Shown one piece after another: positions 1 to 10,009 of a DNA stretch of 64,000 bases. Every line of letters begins with the position of its first letter. Within the stretch, counting starts at the first letter, position 1. Location of the stretch: positions 36,475,312-36,539,311 of the forward strand of contig NC_089232.1 of assembly GCF_963924675.1 (NCBI RefSeq), given 5' to 3'. The position numbers and the translations under genes are program-made. The stretch is from Phocoena phocoena. Lineage: Eukaryota; Chordata; Mammalia; Artiodactyla; Phocoenidae. The notes under the pieces were generated by a model. That model searched no databases and was not told where the DNA came from. It saw only the letters and a program-made list of their open reading frames with translations.

Positions 1-179
1 GTGGTGGTCAAAGTGTGGTCCCAAGAACAGCAGCACCAGCGTCACTGGGAACTTGTTAGAAAGGCAAATTCTCAGGTACTACTCCAGACCCAGTGAATCA
101 GAAACTCTGGGGGTGGGGCCCAGCCATCTGTTTTAATAAGCCCTTGAGGTGAGTCTGAAGCTAGTCAAGTTTGAGAGCC
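1..179 (-). mobile_element. MER5A-type hAT-Charlie DNA transposon fossil, main part
   Basis: The stretch reads as the reverse complement of a MER5A element, a short non-autonomous hAT relic common to placental mammals. Hallmarks are the phrases CAAAGTGTGGTCCC near the start, GGGAACTTGTTAGAA, and GAATCAGAAACTCTGGGGG in the middle. The element is not complete here: its terminal CACTG-type end is displaced to about 1,013-1,017 because an L1 and two SINEs were inserted at AAGTTTGAGAG. The left end lies at or before the window edge. Assignment is by recognition of the consensus. Confidence 0.8.
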
Positions 180-463
180 CCTAGATGTAGAAAAACTTAT
201 GGTTACCAAGGGGGAAAGACAGGGGTAGGGATAGATTGGGAGATTGGGACTGACTCATACACACTACTATATAGAAAATAGATAACTAATAAGAACCTAC
301 TGTATAACACAGGAAACTCGACTCCATACTCTGTAATGACCTATATGGGAAAAGAATCTAAAGAAGAGTGGATATATGTATAACTGATTCACTTTTGCTG
401 TACAGCAGAAACTAACACAACATTGTAAATCAGCTATACTTCAATAAAAATTATTTTTTAAAA
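180..463 (+). mobile_element. 5'-truncated L1 3' end (artiodactyl/cetacean type)
   Basis: This is the last ~280 bases of an L1 3' untranslated region in sense orientation. The text TGTACAGCAGAAACTAACAC, then TTGTAAATCAGCTATACTTC, the polyadenylation signal AATAAA at about 442 and an A-rich tail are typical of cetartiodactyl L1 3' ends; their reverse complements occur at 2,277 and 23,621. It is flanked by AAGTTTGAGAG (167-177 and 464 onward), taken as its target-site duplication, which places it inside the MER5A element. Confidence 0.75.
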
Positions 464-472
464 AAGTTTGAG

Positions 473-677
473 GGGCTTCCCTGGTGGCACAGTGGCTGAG
501 AGTCCGCCTGCCGATGCAGGGGACGCGGGTTCGTGCCCTGGTCTGGGAAGATCCCACATGCCGCGGAGCGGCTGAGCCCGTGAGCCATGGCCGCTGAGCC
601 TGTGCGTCCGGAGCCTGTGCTCCTCAACGGAGGAGGCCGCGGCAGTGAGAGGCCCGCGTACCGCAAAAAAAAAAAAA
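473..677 (+). mobile_element. CHR-type SINE, short (~200 bp) form
   Basis: A tRNA-derived SINE starts with GGGCTTCCCTGGTGGCACAG. The A-box-like region (TGGCACAGTGGCTGAGAGT) and B-box-like region (GGGTTCGTGCCC) form the internal RNA polymerase III promoter. The body runs to GAGAGGCCCGCGTACCGC and a run of A. It is inserted into the 3' duplication of the upstream L1; the same AAGTTTGAG target follows its tail at 678. Low divergence from the other copies in this window suggests recent insertion. Confidence 0.9.
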
Positions 678-687
678 AAGTTTGAGA

Positions 688-1000
688 GGGCTTCCCTGGG
701 CGCAGTGGTTAAGAACCTGCCTGCTAATGCAGGGAGCACGGGTTCGAGCCCTGGTCTGGGAAGATCCCGCATGCCGCGGAGCAACTGGGCCCGTGAGCCA
801 CAACTACTGAGCCTGCGCGTCTGGAGCCTGTGCTCCGCAACAAGAGAGGCCACGATAGTGAGAGGCCCGCGTACCGCGATGAAGAGTGGCCCCCGCTTGC
901 CACAACTAGAGAAAGCCCTTGCACAGAAACGAAGACCCAACACAGCAAAAATTAATTAATTAATTAATAAACTCCTACCGCCAACATCTTAAAAAAAAAA
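688..1000 (+). mobile_element. CHR-type SINE, long form with mixed diagnostic features
   Basis: A second SINE of the same family sits directly behind the first. Its first ~180 bases carry the GAGAGGCCCGCGTACCGC block that ends the short copies, but the sequence then continues into the long-form tail (CAACTAGAGAAAGCCC, then AACGAAGACCCAACACAGC) before a TTAA-repeat and an A-run. The B-box-like GGGTTCGAGCCC is intact. The copy is flanked by AAGTTTGAGAG at 678-688 and 1,001-1,011. Confidence 0.88.
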
Positions 1001-1017
1001 AAGTTTGAGAGCCACTG
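1001..1017 (-). mobile_element. Displaced terminal end of the MER5A element
   Basis: AAGTTTGAGAGCCACTG matches the terminal inverted repeat end expected for MER5A and continues the element that is interrupted at 179. It also serves as the outermost copy of the shared target-site duplication. Confidence 0.7.
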
Positions 1018-2036
1018 AACTAGAGGCAGGTGACCCAACAGAGTGAGGAGCCACCCTTTGGGTGATACAAGAAAGTACAAAGTGGAGGCTCAATAAATGA
1101 AAATTTTCCACGCTCTAGTTTTTAGTCATCTTTAAAATTTTTCTTTTAGATCTTAGTAATATAAACATTGCTCATTTTCGCAGGGGAGGAAAACAACTCT
1201 GCAGTCAAATTTGCTGAGTACAAAGTGAAAGGAAGTCTGCACCAAGCTGGCTAATTAAGGCCCTGTAAGTAATCAAGGCAGGCAAGTCAAGGGCAGTAAG
1301 TCTCAGACTTGTCTTGGCTGGTTCTGCTGTCTTCACTGAGCACCTAAACCGAGCAATCAGCAATAACTTTTTTATTTTTCGCTGTGTAGACATTGATGAA
1401 ATGTTCATAAAGTATTCCTAATTTATACCAGAAAGATTAAGTTATTTACTCAAGGCCATATGTAGGGAAACTAAGTTACCTACCTATTCAGGATTACACC
1501 GTCACAAATGGGCAAGATCCAGACTTCAAGGTTCTGACATTAAACTTGAAAGTATCAAGTTCAACTTTTCTTTCTCTTTTAATTCTTTCCCTCCTAATGA
1601 ATTATGGCAATTTAACTTATAACTTTAATTTTTTCTGCTTATGGAGCATTCACAATATTTGTCCTGAAAACACATTACCTTTTTATTAATAAGAAGAAGA
1701 CTAAGGTTGAATGCAAACAATTTGGTAACAGCCCACTTCAGTTAACCAGTTAACCCATTTTGCTCCTTAGGCCACTGCCAATTGTATGAACTTGCAAAAC
1801 CCTAGATTAAAACTGAGTTTCCCTATGATGCTTTCCTCAGAGTTAATTTCCGTCAGGGACCTATTAATCATAGACTAATTATAGAAGCCACTATACAATA
1901 ATGACTTTCCAATAACTCCACTACTAGGTTACACTAGTGTAACTCCCCTAGGTTACACTATGAGGGTAACTCCAGTGAAAATACACCAAAAATTTTCTCC
2001 TGACCAGAACTAGCCAAGTCTCTATGAAAATTTGTT
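1018..2036. other. Non-coding stretch, no gene seen
   Basis: AT-rich sequence without a credible exon. Around 1,425-1,540 the words AAGTTATTTACTCAAGGCC hint at a very old MIR on the minus strand, too decayed to call firmly. A short imperfect tandem repeat built on AGGTTACACTA lies near 1,926-1,962. Confidence 0.5.
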
Positions 2037-2042
2037 TGCTGT

Positions 2043-2050
<8 letters not shown>

Positions 2051-2075
<25 letters not shown>

Positions 2076-2266
2076 CGTTACGCGGGCCTCTCACTGTTGT
2101 GGCCTCTCCCGTTGCAGAGCACAGGCTCCGGACACACAGGCTCAGCGGCCATAGCTCACGGGTCCAGCCGCTCCGCGGCATGTGGGATCTTCCCTGACCG
2201 GGACACAAACCCGTGTCCCCTGCATTGGCAGGCGGGCTCTCAACCAGTGCGCCACCAGGGAAGCCC
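2051..2266 (-). mobile_element. CHR-type SINE, short form, minus strand
   Basis: A long T-run (the reverse of the poly(A) tail) is followed by the reverse complement of the short SINE, ending in GCCACCAGGGAAGCCC. The target-site duplication TGCTGTAATTTTTT is present at 2,037-2,050 and 2,267-2,280, exact on both sides. The insertion lies at the tail of the older L1 piece that follows. Confidence 0.92.
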
Positions 2267-2276
2267 TGCTGTAATT

Positions 2277-2570
2277 TTTTTTAAAAATTTAATTGAATTA
2301 TAGTTGATTTACAATATTATATTAGTTTCAGGTGTACAACATAGTGGTTTGACATTTTTATAAATTATACTCCATATAAAGTTATTGTAAAATATTTGCT
2401 GTATTCCCTGTGCTGTACATTATATCCTTAATCTTATTTATTTTATACCTAGTAGCTTATATCTCTTAATCCCCATCACCTATCTTGCCCATCCCTCTCC
2501 CCACTGTTTGCTGTGATTTATGTTTTGTATATAATAATTATGCCTCCATGTTATTCTTGTTTTACATCTA
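2277..2570 (-). mobile_element. L1 3' end, minus strand, old
   Basis: Reverse complement of an L1 3' untranslated region: ATTATAGTTGATTTACAATA, then TTTCAGGTGTACAACATAG, then TTCCCTGTGCTGTACATTAT. It is the same type as 180-463 but more diverged. Confidence 0.7.
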
Positions 2571-3388
2571 AAATGACCTTGTATCAAGTGTTTTGACTCC
2601 CTTGGTAAGGTAGGTAGTAAAGATTAACCTAAAAGTTTGTTGATTCCCCCTCACCTCAGGATTTAAATAATAAAATTAAAAAAAATTTTTTTTACATTTT
2701 TGTCCCACTTCTCCTACTGGGCCACCTAGCATAGCACATTTACAATAATTTCTCCCCTGTGTTTGTCAAAAGCACATTCTGGTCTAGATCAGAATTTCAA
2801 GTCCTATGAATTCTTGACCATGTAGTTATCTGGAAGCTCATAGCTTCTTTCTTCTTCTTGTGGGCTTTTTTATCAGATCCCACTGTAAATTGATACAGAG
2901 GTCTGCCTTAAGCCAGCACACTCTCCCAAAGCCTAGATACAGGCTGACCCAAGACCTAATGAAAATGTATTCCTGCAGAAGAAAGGAACTGCTCTCGAGA
3001 TGTGCACTCTTTTCAGGCTTTGCAACCAAATGTTTTGTGAAGTTCTTTAATTGCCTTTTCTTTTGAACAAGTGAGAGAGTGAGCCACTAAGTCTCCTATT
3101 ATATTACCAAGTGAGGACAGATGTAAGGAAAGCCTCTTTTTTTTTTCATTCTTTTTGTTAGTTGTAACACTAAATTAGCCAAATAATTCACACCTAGTGG
3201 CAGGTGTAATCCTTCTTAAGAACATTTCTTAAAGATCTCCAACCTTTCCCAGCACAGGCGTACGTGAGTTTACTCAAACTATGAAGTGATACCAAGTGGA
3301 AACTCTGTGTTTCAAAATAACCCTGTCTTGGTACAAACTGTAGATAAACGAATCAAACCAAATCATAAAAGCAAGCCTGAGCTACAGA
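2571..3388. other. Non-coding stretch, nothing recognised
   Basis: Unique-looking sequence with short open frames of 60-70 codons on both strands around 2,840-3,070. These overlap each other and show no known motif or splice structure. Confidence 0.4.
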
Positions 3389-3580
3389 TAATAAGAGCTA
3401 ATGTTTATTGAGCATTCTGAGGTGGGGGCGGGGTGCAGGTGCATTCATCTGCAGATGTATGTATTCATCTGCTCTTCTTAACAACCTGATGACATTTTAC
3501 AAATGAGGACAGTGAGACCCAGGAAAGTTAACTTGCCCAAGGTCACACTGCTGGTGAGTGGCCAGGCCAGTTAACAAGAC
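3389..3580 (-). mobile_element. MIR SINE fossil
   Basis: Reverse complement of a MIR: GAGCTAATGTTTATTGAGCA at the start and CAAATGAGGACAGTGAGACC followed by AACTTGCCCAAGGTCACACT in the core. The middle contains a G-rich expansion not in the usual element. Confidence 0.85.
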
Positions 3581-3589
3581 CTCTAATAT

Positions 3590-5870
3590 ATGGCTTGCAA
3601 AGATCTCCCCTCCCTCTTTTATTCCACTGCCTCCCACTCGCCCTCCATCCCACTCCTGACTCCTTGCATTTTATTCTGTGGGGTTAGCCTGGCACTCTGG
3701 TTGCCTTCAAGTTCCTTTGTTTCCCCAAACCCTATTTTCTCTGTAGCCACATCCCTGCCCCTGGCTGGAGTCACGCAGAAAGCCTGAACATCTGACACGC
3801 ATTGGTCACGCCTCCTCCCTTTGGGGACTAATTTCACGCTGAGCTTAGTAATGTGTGCAAGAGCATTATCTCCTTCTACAAGCAGCAGCCCCTAGGGTAG
3901 AAGTGTATTCTCTGCCCCTGGCTAAACTGGGGGAGAGCAAAACTTAGGGAAACGGAGGCACCCTAACATACAGGAGCAACTTAATTCCTCAAGTGGTTAC
4001 ATTAAAGATGAGACAAGGACAAGATGAATATATTTAGACTTGTGTTTCAATCTGGTGATTCTTCTATCATGCTGCCCACCCCCTTAAGCCTTTCTCCCCG
4101 TGAGGACCTCTTAGTGGCGAGTTGCCCAACCCACGTGCAAGCCAAAGCAGACTGGCAGAGCCCTACCAGGGCACCAAGCACCATTTCTAATAAAGACAGG
4201 TGGCTACTGCTCCTTTGTCTTTCCCCTTATCTGAGTGGATCGGAAGTCCAGGTGCCCCGTAGGATACAGGGTGTCTGACCTTGACGACCCTGCAGTATTA
4301 ATTTATTATCATTAACTTCCAAAGGCTGCAGGATAAAATAGAAAGAGCCTGTCCACGAATATCAAGCATACTATCCTCCTCTGCTCCCCACCCCACCAAA
4401 TACTTGTGTCAAAAGCAACTGGAGGCAGCAATTGTTCTGTTCAACATTTGTCCAGCTGAGACCATCTTGGGGTCTGCTTTATCTCTGCCAGCTTCCAAAT
4501 CCATGGGGAGTTTTAGGGTGCAGCAATACTAGGGCACGTTTAACTTTGCCACATATGACTTGAACCATATCAAGGTTGTTATCCCAAACTTATCTGAGGA
4601 GTGTTTACTATAACATCTGGGAATTTTAGAGCTCACTTAGGGAAAGCTTTAACTGTAAGAATAAGCACAAAGCCAGGCTCCTGGTATAGCTGAACTGTGG
4701 CATAAATAATTTCCCTTTATTCCCAAGTCCACACAGATCTATGGCACCTGCCAAGTGCCAGGCCCTGAGCATGCAGAGGTGAGTGCCACAGACAAAAGCT
4801 CCCGTCCTCATGAGACTTTACAATGGCTTTTCCTGGGAGATTCTCGGACATCAACTATTTAGTTTCAAAAGATTCAGTGAGAATTATTTTAATTTAAGAA
4901 GTACTCATGACAGCCGGTTTGGGGGCAACTTTTCCAAACATGCTGTAACAAAATTGGCAGTTTTAGCTCAATCACACCCTGTTCCTCAGACATTTGACTC
5001 AGATTTTTCTTTACTACAGTAAATCTGTGTTCAGAGCGTGGAGAGTTGTAGGGAACAGCCACTCCAGCTCAATCTTAAAGATGAATTTTCAAGCTGGACT
5101 ACGTTTCCTAGAAGAACAAACCCTTTAAATATTTTTATTCAAAGAGGACAGTGTTGACAACCTCTAATAGTCAACCTGAATATTTCAATGGAAGCCTTTC
5201 TAGGCTTTTGTACTGGGATAACCAATGGAACTAATAGACTTAGGAAATGCCAGAACTTCTAATAACGAGAAAGAGAAAAAGAAAATATATACTCTTAGAG
5301 GTTTTCATAAGACTTAATTAGGCACTGGACACTGTCTCAGATTCTGAGTGACTTAATATATTAGGTGTTTTATGACTCTTGCTTCATGTTATCCAGCAAA
5401 TATCTATTCCGTGTTCATTATATATCATGCACTAAATACTTTATTAGCTTTTTCACTTAAAATCTTCCAAATTTTGTGAATATTATACATTTCCGATGCT
5501 GCTGTTTCTGTTGGTGTCTTACGGAAGTTGTGCCTTCAGGTATATTTTTCTGCAACATCGCTAGAATTAGTGTTACAAAAAGTCTTTGCATATTATACAT
5601 CCCTTAAGTAAATATATTAATTTTCTATACAATCACTATTCTTATAAGTGTTTAAAATAAAAGTGAATGTGGTCTTCAAATGTTCATCCTTCCATTATTA
5701 ACCCTCCCACTTGCAAAAATTCCTAATTATTCAAAGCTGCTAATTTCTCAGGTTCTATTACAGCAGCAATAAGTGGTTGAAAGAAAAGGTATTTTCCTTA
5801 AAGTTTTAAGAAAGGCCCTTTTCTATACAAAGTTTCAAAGGAATTTTAATGAAAGAAAGTCAGGTAGCAC
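3590..5870. other. Non-coding stretch, no firm feature
   Basis: No exon or clear repeat was recognised. The pyrimidine-rich part at 3,600-3,790 faintly resembles the sense strand of an L2 3' region, but I would not call it. The remainder is AT-rich and unassigned. Confidence 0.35.
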
Positions 5871-5871
5871 A

Positions 5872-6130
5872 ATAATTACAAAGAATTCCTCTTTAGCGTC
5901 AGAGAGACCCAGGTTTAAATCTCCAAACCCCAGCTCTACCTCTGATTAGTTATGTGACCTTGAGCAAGTTACTTAAGTTTCCAGACTTTGGTTTTCTCAT
6001 CAACAAAATGGAAATATTAACTGTCCTCAAAGTTACTGTGAAGATTAATTAGAATAATACATGTATCCTGCTTAATCCAGGACCAGCGTATAGTAAACTC
6101 TTAAGTGGTTGCTAATATTATTACCAGTGC
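5872..6130 (+). mobile_element. MIR SINE fossil, nearly full length
   Basis: A long MIR in sense orientation: the segment GACCCAGGTTTAAATC, the core TTATGTGACCTTGAGCAAGT, the CTCATCAACAAAATGGAAAT block and the 3' end around CCTGCTTAATCCAGGACCAG. About 260 bases, close to the usual length of a complete MIR. Confidence 0.85.
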
Positions 6131-6134
6131 ATAA

Positions 6135-6285
6135 GGGCACCAACTATATGACAGGCAGTGCTGGAGATTTCATATATGCTATCCCAGTTAATCCTTCACG
6201 ATCACGTGAAGCAAGAAAAAAATCCTTCCACTTTTATAGATTAGGAAGGTAAAGGTCAGAGAGGTTAAGTCACTTGCAGAAGGCA
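6135..6285 (-). mobile_element. MIR SINE fossil
   Basis: Second MIR in opposite orientation directly behind the first. Recognised by GACAGGCAGTGCTGGAGATT, TATAGATTAGGAAGGTAAAG and GAGAGGTTAAGTCACTTGC. Confidence 0.7.
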
Positions 6286-6704
6286 GGGCTCTGTGGCCAA
6301 GTCTGCCCAACTCCAAAGTCCATTTTCTTTCCCTGTGGAAGAAAATTGCCCTTCCCAAATTTCTTTTGTTATTTCATGCAAGATATGGATCGCTGTTTTC
6401 AAGTTTGTATTATATTAATGCATAGCTACAAGAAACCACTTCTATCTACATTATCGTAAATAACAAATACATCTTTCACCATATTTAAGTGCTTTATCAT
6501 CCAATTCAAGGTAAACATATTTTCCCTAAAGATTGTATTGGCGTTTGGAAGAAACTCAGGGTCTCTACTTATGAGTTATAAACAGAAGGAGCAAATCTAA
6601 GGTGAAGAAATGTCTGTTTCTTTGATTCCCAGTGCTGGATGTGTATCTATTTTGATCCGAATTTGGATTTTAGTCATTGTAGCCCATCTTTGTACATTTC
6701 TTCT

Positions 6705-6880
6705 TTCATTCAATAAGCATTTATTGAATGCTGGATGAATTAGTCCTAAGTCCTGCCTTCAAGGAACTGACGGTTCAATAGGAAAGATGGGAGGTATAAA
6801 AAGACCTATAATACCAGACAAGACGTGATTGGTGCTAGAAGAAATGTAGAAATAAAATGCTAGGGAGTCTCAAGGATCAC
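6705..6880 (-). mobile_element. L2 3' end fossil
   Basis: Reverse complement of an L2 tail: TTCATTCAATAAGCATTTAT followed by CCTGCCTTCAAGGAACTGAC, the usual start of an inverted L2. Confidence 0.7.
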
Positions 6881-7004
6881 GGTTTCTTGCTGCTGGGAAG
6901 AGAAGAATCAAAGCCGGCTTTAGGGAAAAAGTGGCCTCCTCTATTAACTGCTCCATCGAAATGCAAACTATTCATGAATTTGCTTCAAAATAATACCAGT
7001 GGTA

Positions 7005-7140
7005 GGGGTGTAGGGGTGTAGATGGAATAAGATTGGCCATGAGTTGGTCACGTGGAAGCTGAGTGATGGGAATACATGGGGCTTCATCACACTAATGTGC
7101 CTCACATTTGGATGTTTGAAATTTTACGTTATAAAAAGTT
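7005..7140 (+). mobile_element. L1M-type 3' end fragment
   Basis: Old L1 3' untranslated end: GCTGAGTGATGGGAATACAT, then ATGTTTGAAATTTTACGTTA and ATAAAAAG. Similar ends recur at 33,475, 33,840 and 54,830. Confidence 0.65.
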
Positions 7141-8463
7141 AAAGTATTCCACAAGATTATTTGCTTAGGTTATAACCTACATGCAAAAGGCTACAACATG
7201 TATTATATAATGGTTTGGGCCTGGAGGAGTGATTGGACAGAAAGGCATTAGTGACCACTAGTGAAATGAGCTGAATTCTCCTCCCCAAACCACTACTCCT
7301 CCCATCCTCCCCTCTGCACACAGAAGCCCTCTTAACAAGAATTCTTTCCTGTGAAAAACTGCAGGTTAGAAAGACTGGGTGTAGGGTAATAACAACCTAG
7401 GGATCCCCTAGTAGCAATGCCTACCTCTGGGGAGGGAGTGAGCATGTATCCTGATGAAAAGACAGTCGTCGTGGGTTTTATAGAAACTTGAACTCAGCAC
7501 AATCTAGTTCAGAGGCTTCAGGGTATCTGCGGACTTGAATTACGGAGCAGTGTCCCGTTACTTGTGGAGATCTTACCTGTTGGTCCAGGGAAGAATACAT
7601 GTTAATATTTGTAGGTGAGAGAAAAGCATTCAACACTGCATTGACCCAAGAGTTCCTAGTGGCTCTATCCAACACACCCCCAGGAATGGTCCATAGGTGT
7701 GTTATGTAGTGATTTCTGTTAATTAAGCATGGGGTAATTTTGCTGTAGGCATGGCTGTAGCCTAAGTCATATGCTCTCAGGCATACCAAGAAAAGGGGTG
7801 GGGATGTGTGGAAATAGAGCTCAGCCATCTGGCAGCATTCCACAAAACTAGACAGATTCATGAAATACTGCACCGTGGGAAGTGTGAGATGCACTTTTTA
7901 CACTCTTTTGAGGATGACAGAGTGTATTTCTCTTAGATATTCTATCTGGATATTTTTTTATCAAGATCAGAATGTTTTGAAGAGGCATTGCCACCCTGAC
8001 TCCGAACCCCAAATTAAAATTACAGCAGGTAAAATTAGAGACTGTCACATGCTACTTTAATTCTGTGCTGCTGTGCTTTAGTGACTTCTCATTTAAGAGT
8101 ACATAATTATTTTCAAATTATCATATATCATTTCATGCTTAAATTAGATTACCGGCTAGAAGTTCCAGGGAGATTGGAATTCTACATGCAAACTACATTC
8201 TGATGACTGTTTTACTCCTTTGGATAGTTTTGTTTCCTGAACCTTCAGATCATCTATTTCACAGATGACCATCCTAGGGTACTGGGAAATATTTAGATGG
8301 AAGAGATCAGTGCTGTTTCATATGGCATGTTTACAGGAGACGCAGTTTGTCAATATCAGAAACTTAGCTAGTATTCAGTAAGAGTATAGGTTTCCAAGAA
8401 CATCAAAATATTTCTTTAAGGAAACGTAATTTACCTAACGTCTTACTTCTTAATTATACCCAG

Positions 8464-8464
<1 letters not shown>
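7141..8464. other. Non-coding stretch, no gene seen
   Basis: Contains a 138-codon open frame on the minus strand (7,478-7,894) and opposing frames nearby. Composition, lack of a recognised domain and lack of splice context give no support for a gene. Confidence 0.4.

Positions 8465-8521
<57 letters not shown>
8465..8521. repeat. (GT)n microsatellite
   Basis: About 28 uninterrupted GT units, long enough to be polymorphic between individuals. It makes the histidine-threonine stretch in the 109-codon minus-strand frame across it, which is therefore not a gene. Confidence 0.97.
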
Positions 8522-8526
<5 letters not shown>

Positions 8527-8959
8527 ACACCTTATTTCAATAAAAGAGAAAGAAGCACTTAATGGGGTCTGTACGTTTACATACTGTGAGACAGAATGAC
8601 TTGGAAACTCCCTGGATATCCTATGATCAACTGCTCTACTTTCAGTTTCGACAGCTTTAATGCTTCTAAGCCACCAAGCTCCTGATATCCTTCTTCTTCT
8701 TTCTAAAGAGAAACAGTGATTTTGTTTACATGTGTAGTCAGTCTGATAATTATCTAAATTTGTTTCTACCAACCCTGCTTGATCTCTGTAGTGTCAACTG
8801 ATAAAATCTATCCCTTTCAAAGGGCCAAACATCTTTCAGATCCCAGGTCAGAGGTCACTCCCTTGTGGGAAATCAGAAGACTTTAAAGAGGTTGAAAAGC
8901 CTGGATTTCCTCACAGAAATCAGCCACATGGAATAATCTTACAACCATCACATTCTCCT

Positions 8960-9118
8960 AATTCCCACCAGCTGTGTGATTATTTGACTGGTTTTCATCT
9001 ATTCCATGAGACAATATAAGCTCTGTGAGGGTAGGGCCCCGGTCGGTTTTGCTCATCACATTCTCAGTGCCTGAAACAAAGAAGGTGCTCAAAAAATACT
9101 TGTTGAATTAATGAATGT
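8960..9118 (+). mobile_element. L2 3' end fossil
   Basis: Sense L2 tail: AAGCTCTGTGAGGGTAGGGC, CAGTGCCTGAAACAAAGAAG, GGTGCTCAAAAAATACTTGT and TTGAATTAATGAATG. Confidence 0.85.
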
Positions 9119-9194
9119 AAAAATATATAAAATGCATGAATAGATGAGTGAACTAAAGAAATTACTCAAAGAGGCTTTATTAGTAACACTTTGG

Positions 9195-9557
9195 GGGCTT
9201 CCCTGGTGGTGCAGTGGTTAAGAATCCACTTGCCAATGCAGGGGACACGGGTTTGAGCCCTGGTCCGGGAAGATCCCATATGCCACAGAGCAACTAAGCC
9301 CGTGTGCCACAACTAGTGAGCCTGTGTTCTAGAGACCGCGAGCCACAACTACTGAAGCCCAGACACCACAACTACTGAAGCCCGTGCGCCTAGAGCCCAT
9401 GCTCCGCAACAAGAGAAGCCACCGCAATGGGAAGCCCGCGAACCCCGAAGAAGAGTAGCCCCTGCTCGCCGCAACTGGAGAAAAGCCTGAGCACGACAAC
9501 AAAGATCCAAAGCAGCCAAAAATAAATAAATAATAAAAATAAATAAATTAAAAAGAA
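9195..9557 (+). mobile_element. CHR-type SINE, long form
   Basis: A ~360 bp SINE with the internal RNA polymerase III promoter (TGGTGCAGTGGTTAAGAAT and GGGTTTGAGCCC), the long-form tail (CGCCGCAACTGGAGAAAAGC) and an AAATA-rich end. It has an extra ACAACTACTGAAGCCC unit compared with the others, a small internal duplication. The target-site duplication AACACTTTGG lies at 9,185-9,194 and 9,558-9,567. Confidence 0.92.
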
Positions 9558-9569
9558 AACACTTTGGAA

Positions 9570-10005
9570 CTGCACTATCCAACACAATAGACACATGTGG
9601 CTAGTTAATGTTAATTAATTAATTAAAATTAATTAAATTTAAAATCCAGTTCCTTAGTTGCCTTAGCCACATTTTTAGTACTTTTTTTTTTTTTTTTTTT
9701 TTCTGAGGTATGCGGGCCTCTCACAGTTGTGGCCTCTCCCGTTGCGGAGCACTGGCTCCGGACACGCAGGCTCAGCGTCCATGGCTCACGGGCCCAGCCG
9801 CTCCGCGGCATGTGGGATCCTCCCGGACCAGGGCACGAACCCGTGTCCCCTGCATCGGCAGGCGGACTCTCAACCACTGCGCCACCAGGGAAGCCCACAT
9901 TTTTAGTACTTAATAGTTACATATGGCTAATGGCTACCATATTTGACAGTGCCGATTGTAGAGTATTTCCATCCTTGTAGAAAGTTGTATTGGACAGCAC
10001 AGTTC
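9570..10005 (-). mobile_element. MER3-like hAT DNA transposon fossil, split by a SINE
   Basis: The outer ends read CTGCACTATCCAACACAATA and GTATTGGACAGCACAGTTC, matching the inverted ends of a MER3-like hAT element. The inside has GACACATGTGGCTAGTTAAT, TTAATTAATTAAAATTAATT and CTAATGGCTACCATATTTGA. A SINE at 9,684-9,896 interrupts it. The family assignment is by memory of the consensus. Confidence 0.65.
9684..9896 (-). mobile_element. CHR-type SINE, short form, inside the hAT relic
   Basis: T-run followed by the reverse complement of the short SINE ending GCGCCACCAGGGAAGCCC. The perfect target-site duplication ACATTTTTAGTACTT is at 9,669-9,683 and 9,897-9,911. Confidence 0.94.
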
Positions 10006-10009
10006 AAGT

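Noticed and set aside
458..959. Open frames of 70-160 codons over the first SINE pair, and similar frames over every SINE
   Set aside because: They are accidental frames in GC-rich SINE sequence. The same peptides recur wherever the SINE occurs.
7478..7894. 138-codon minus-strand open frame
   Set aside because: No recognised domain, no neighbouring exon or splice structure, and overlapping frames on the other strand.
8443..8772. 109-codon minus-strand frame with a His-Thr repeat
   Set aside because: The repeat is the translation of a GT microsatellite; the rest has no motif.
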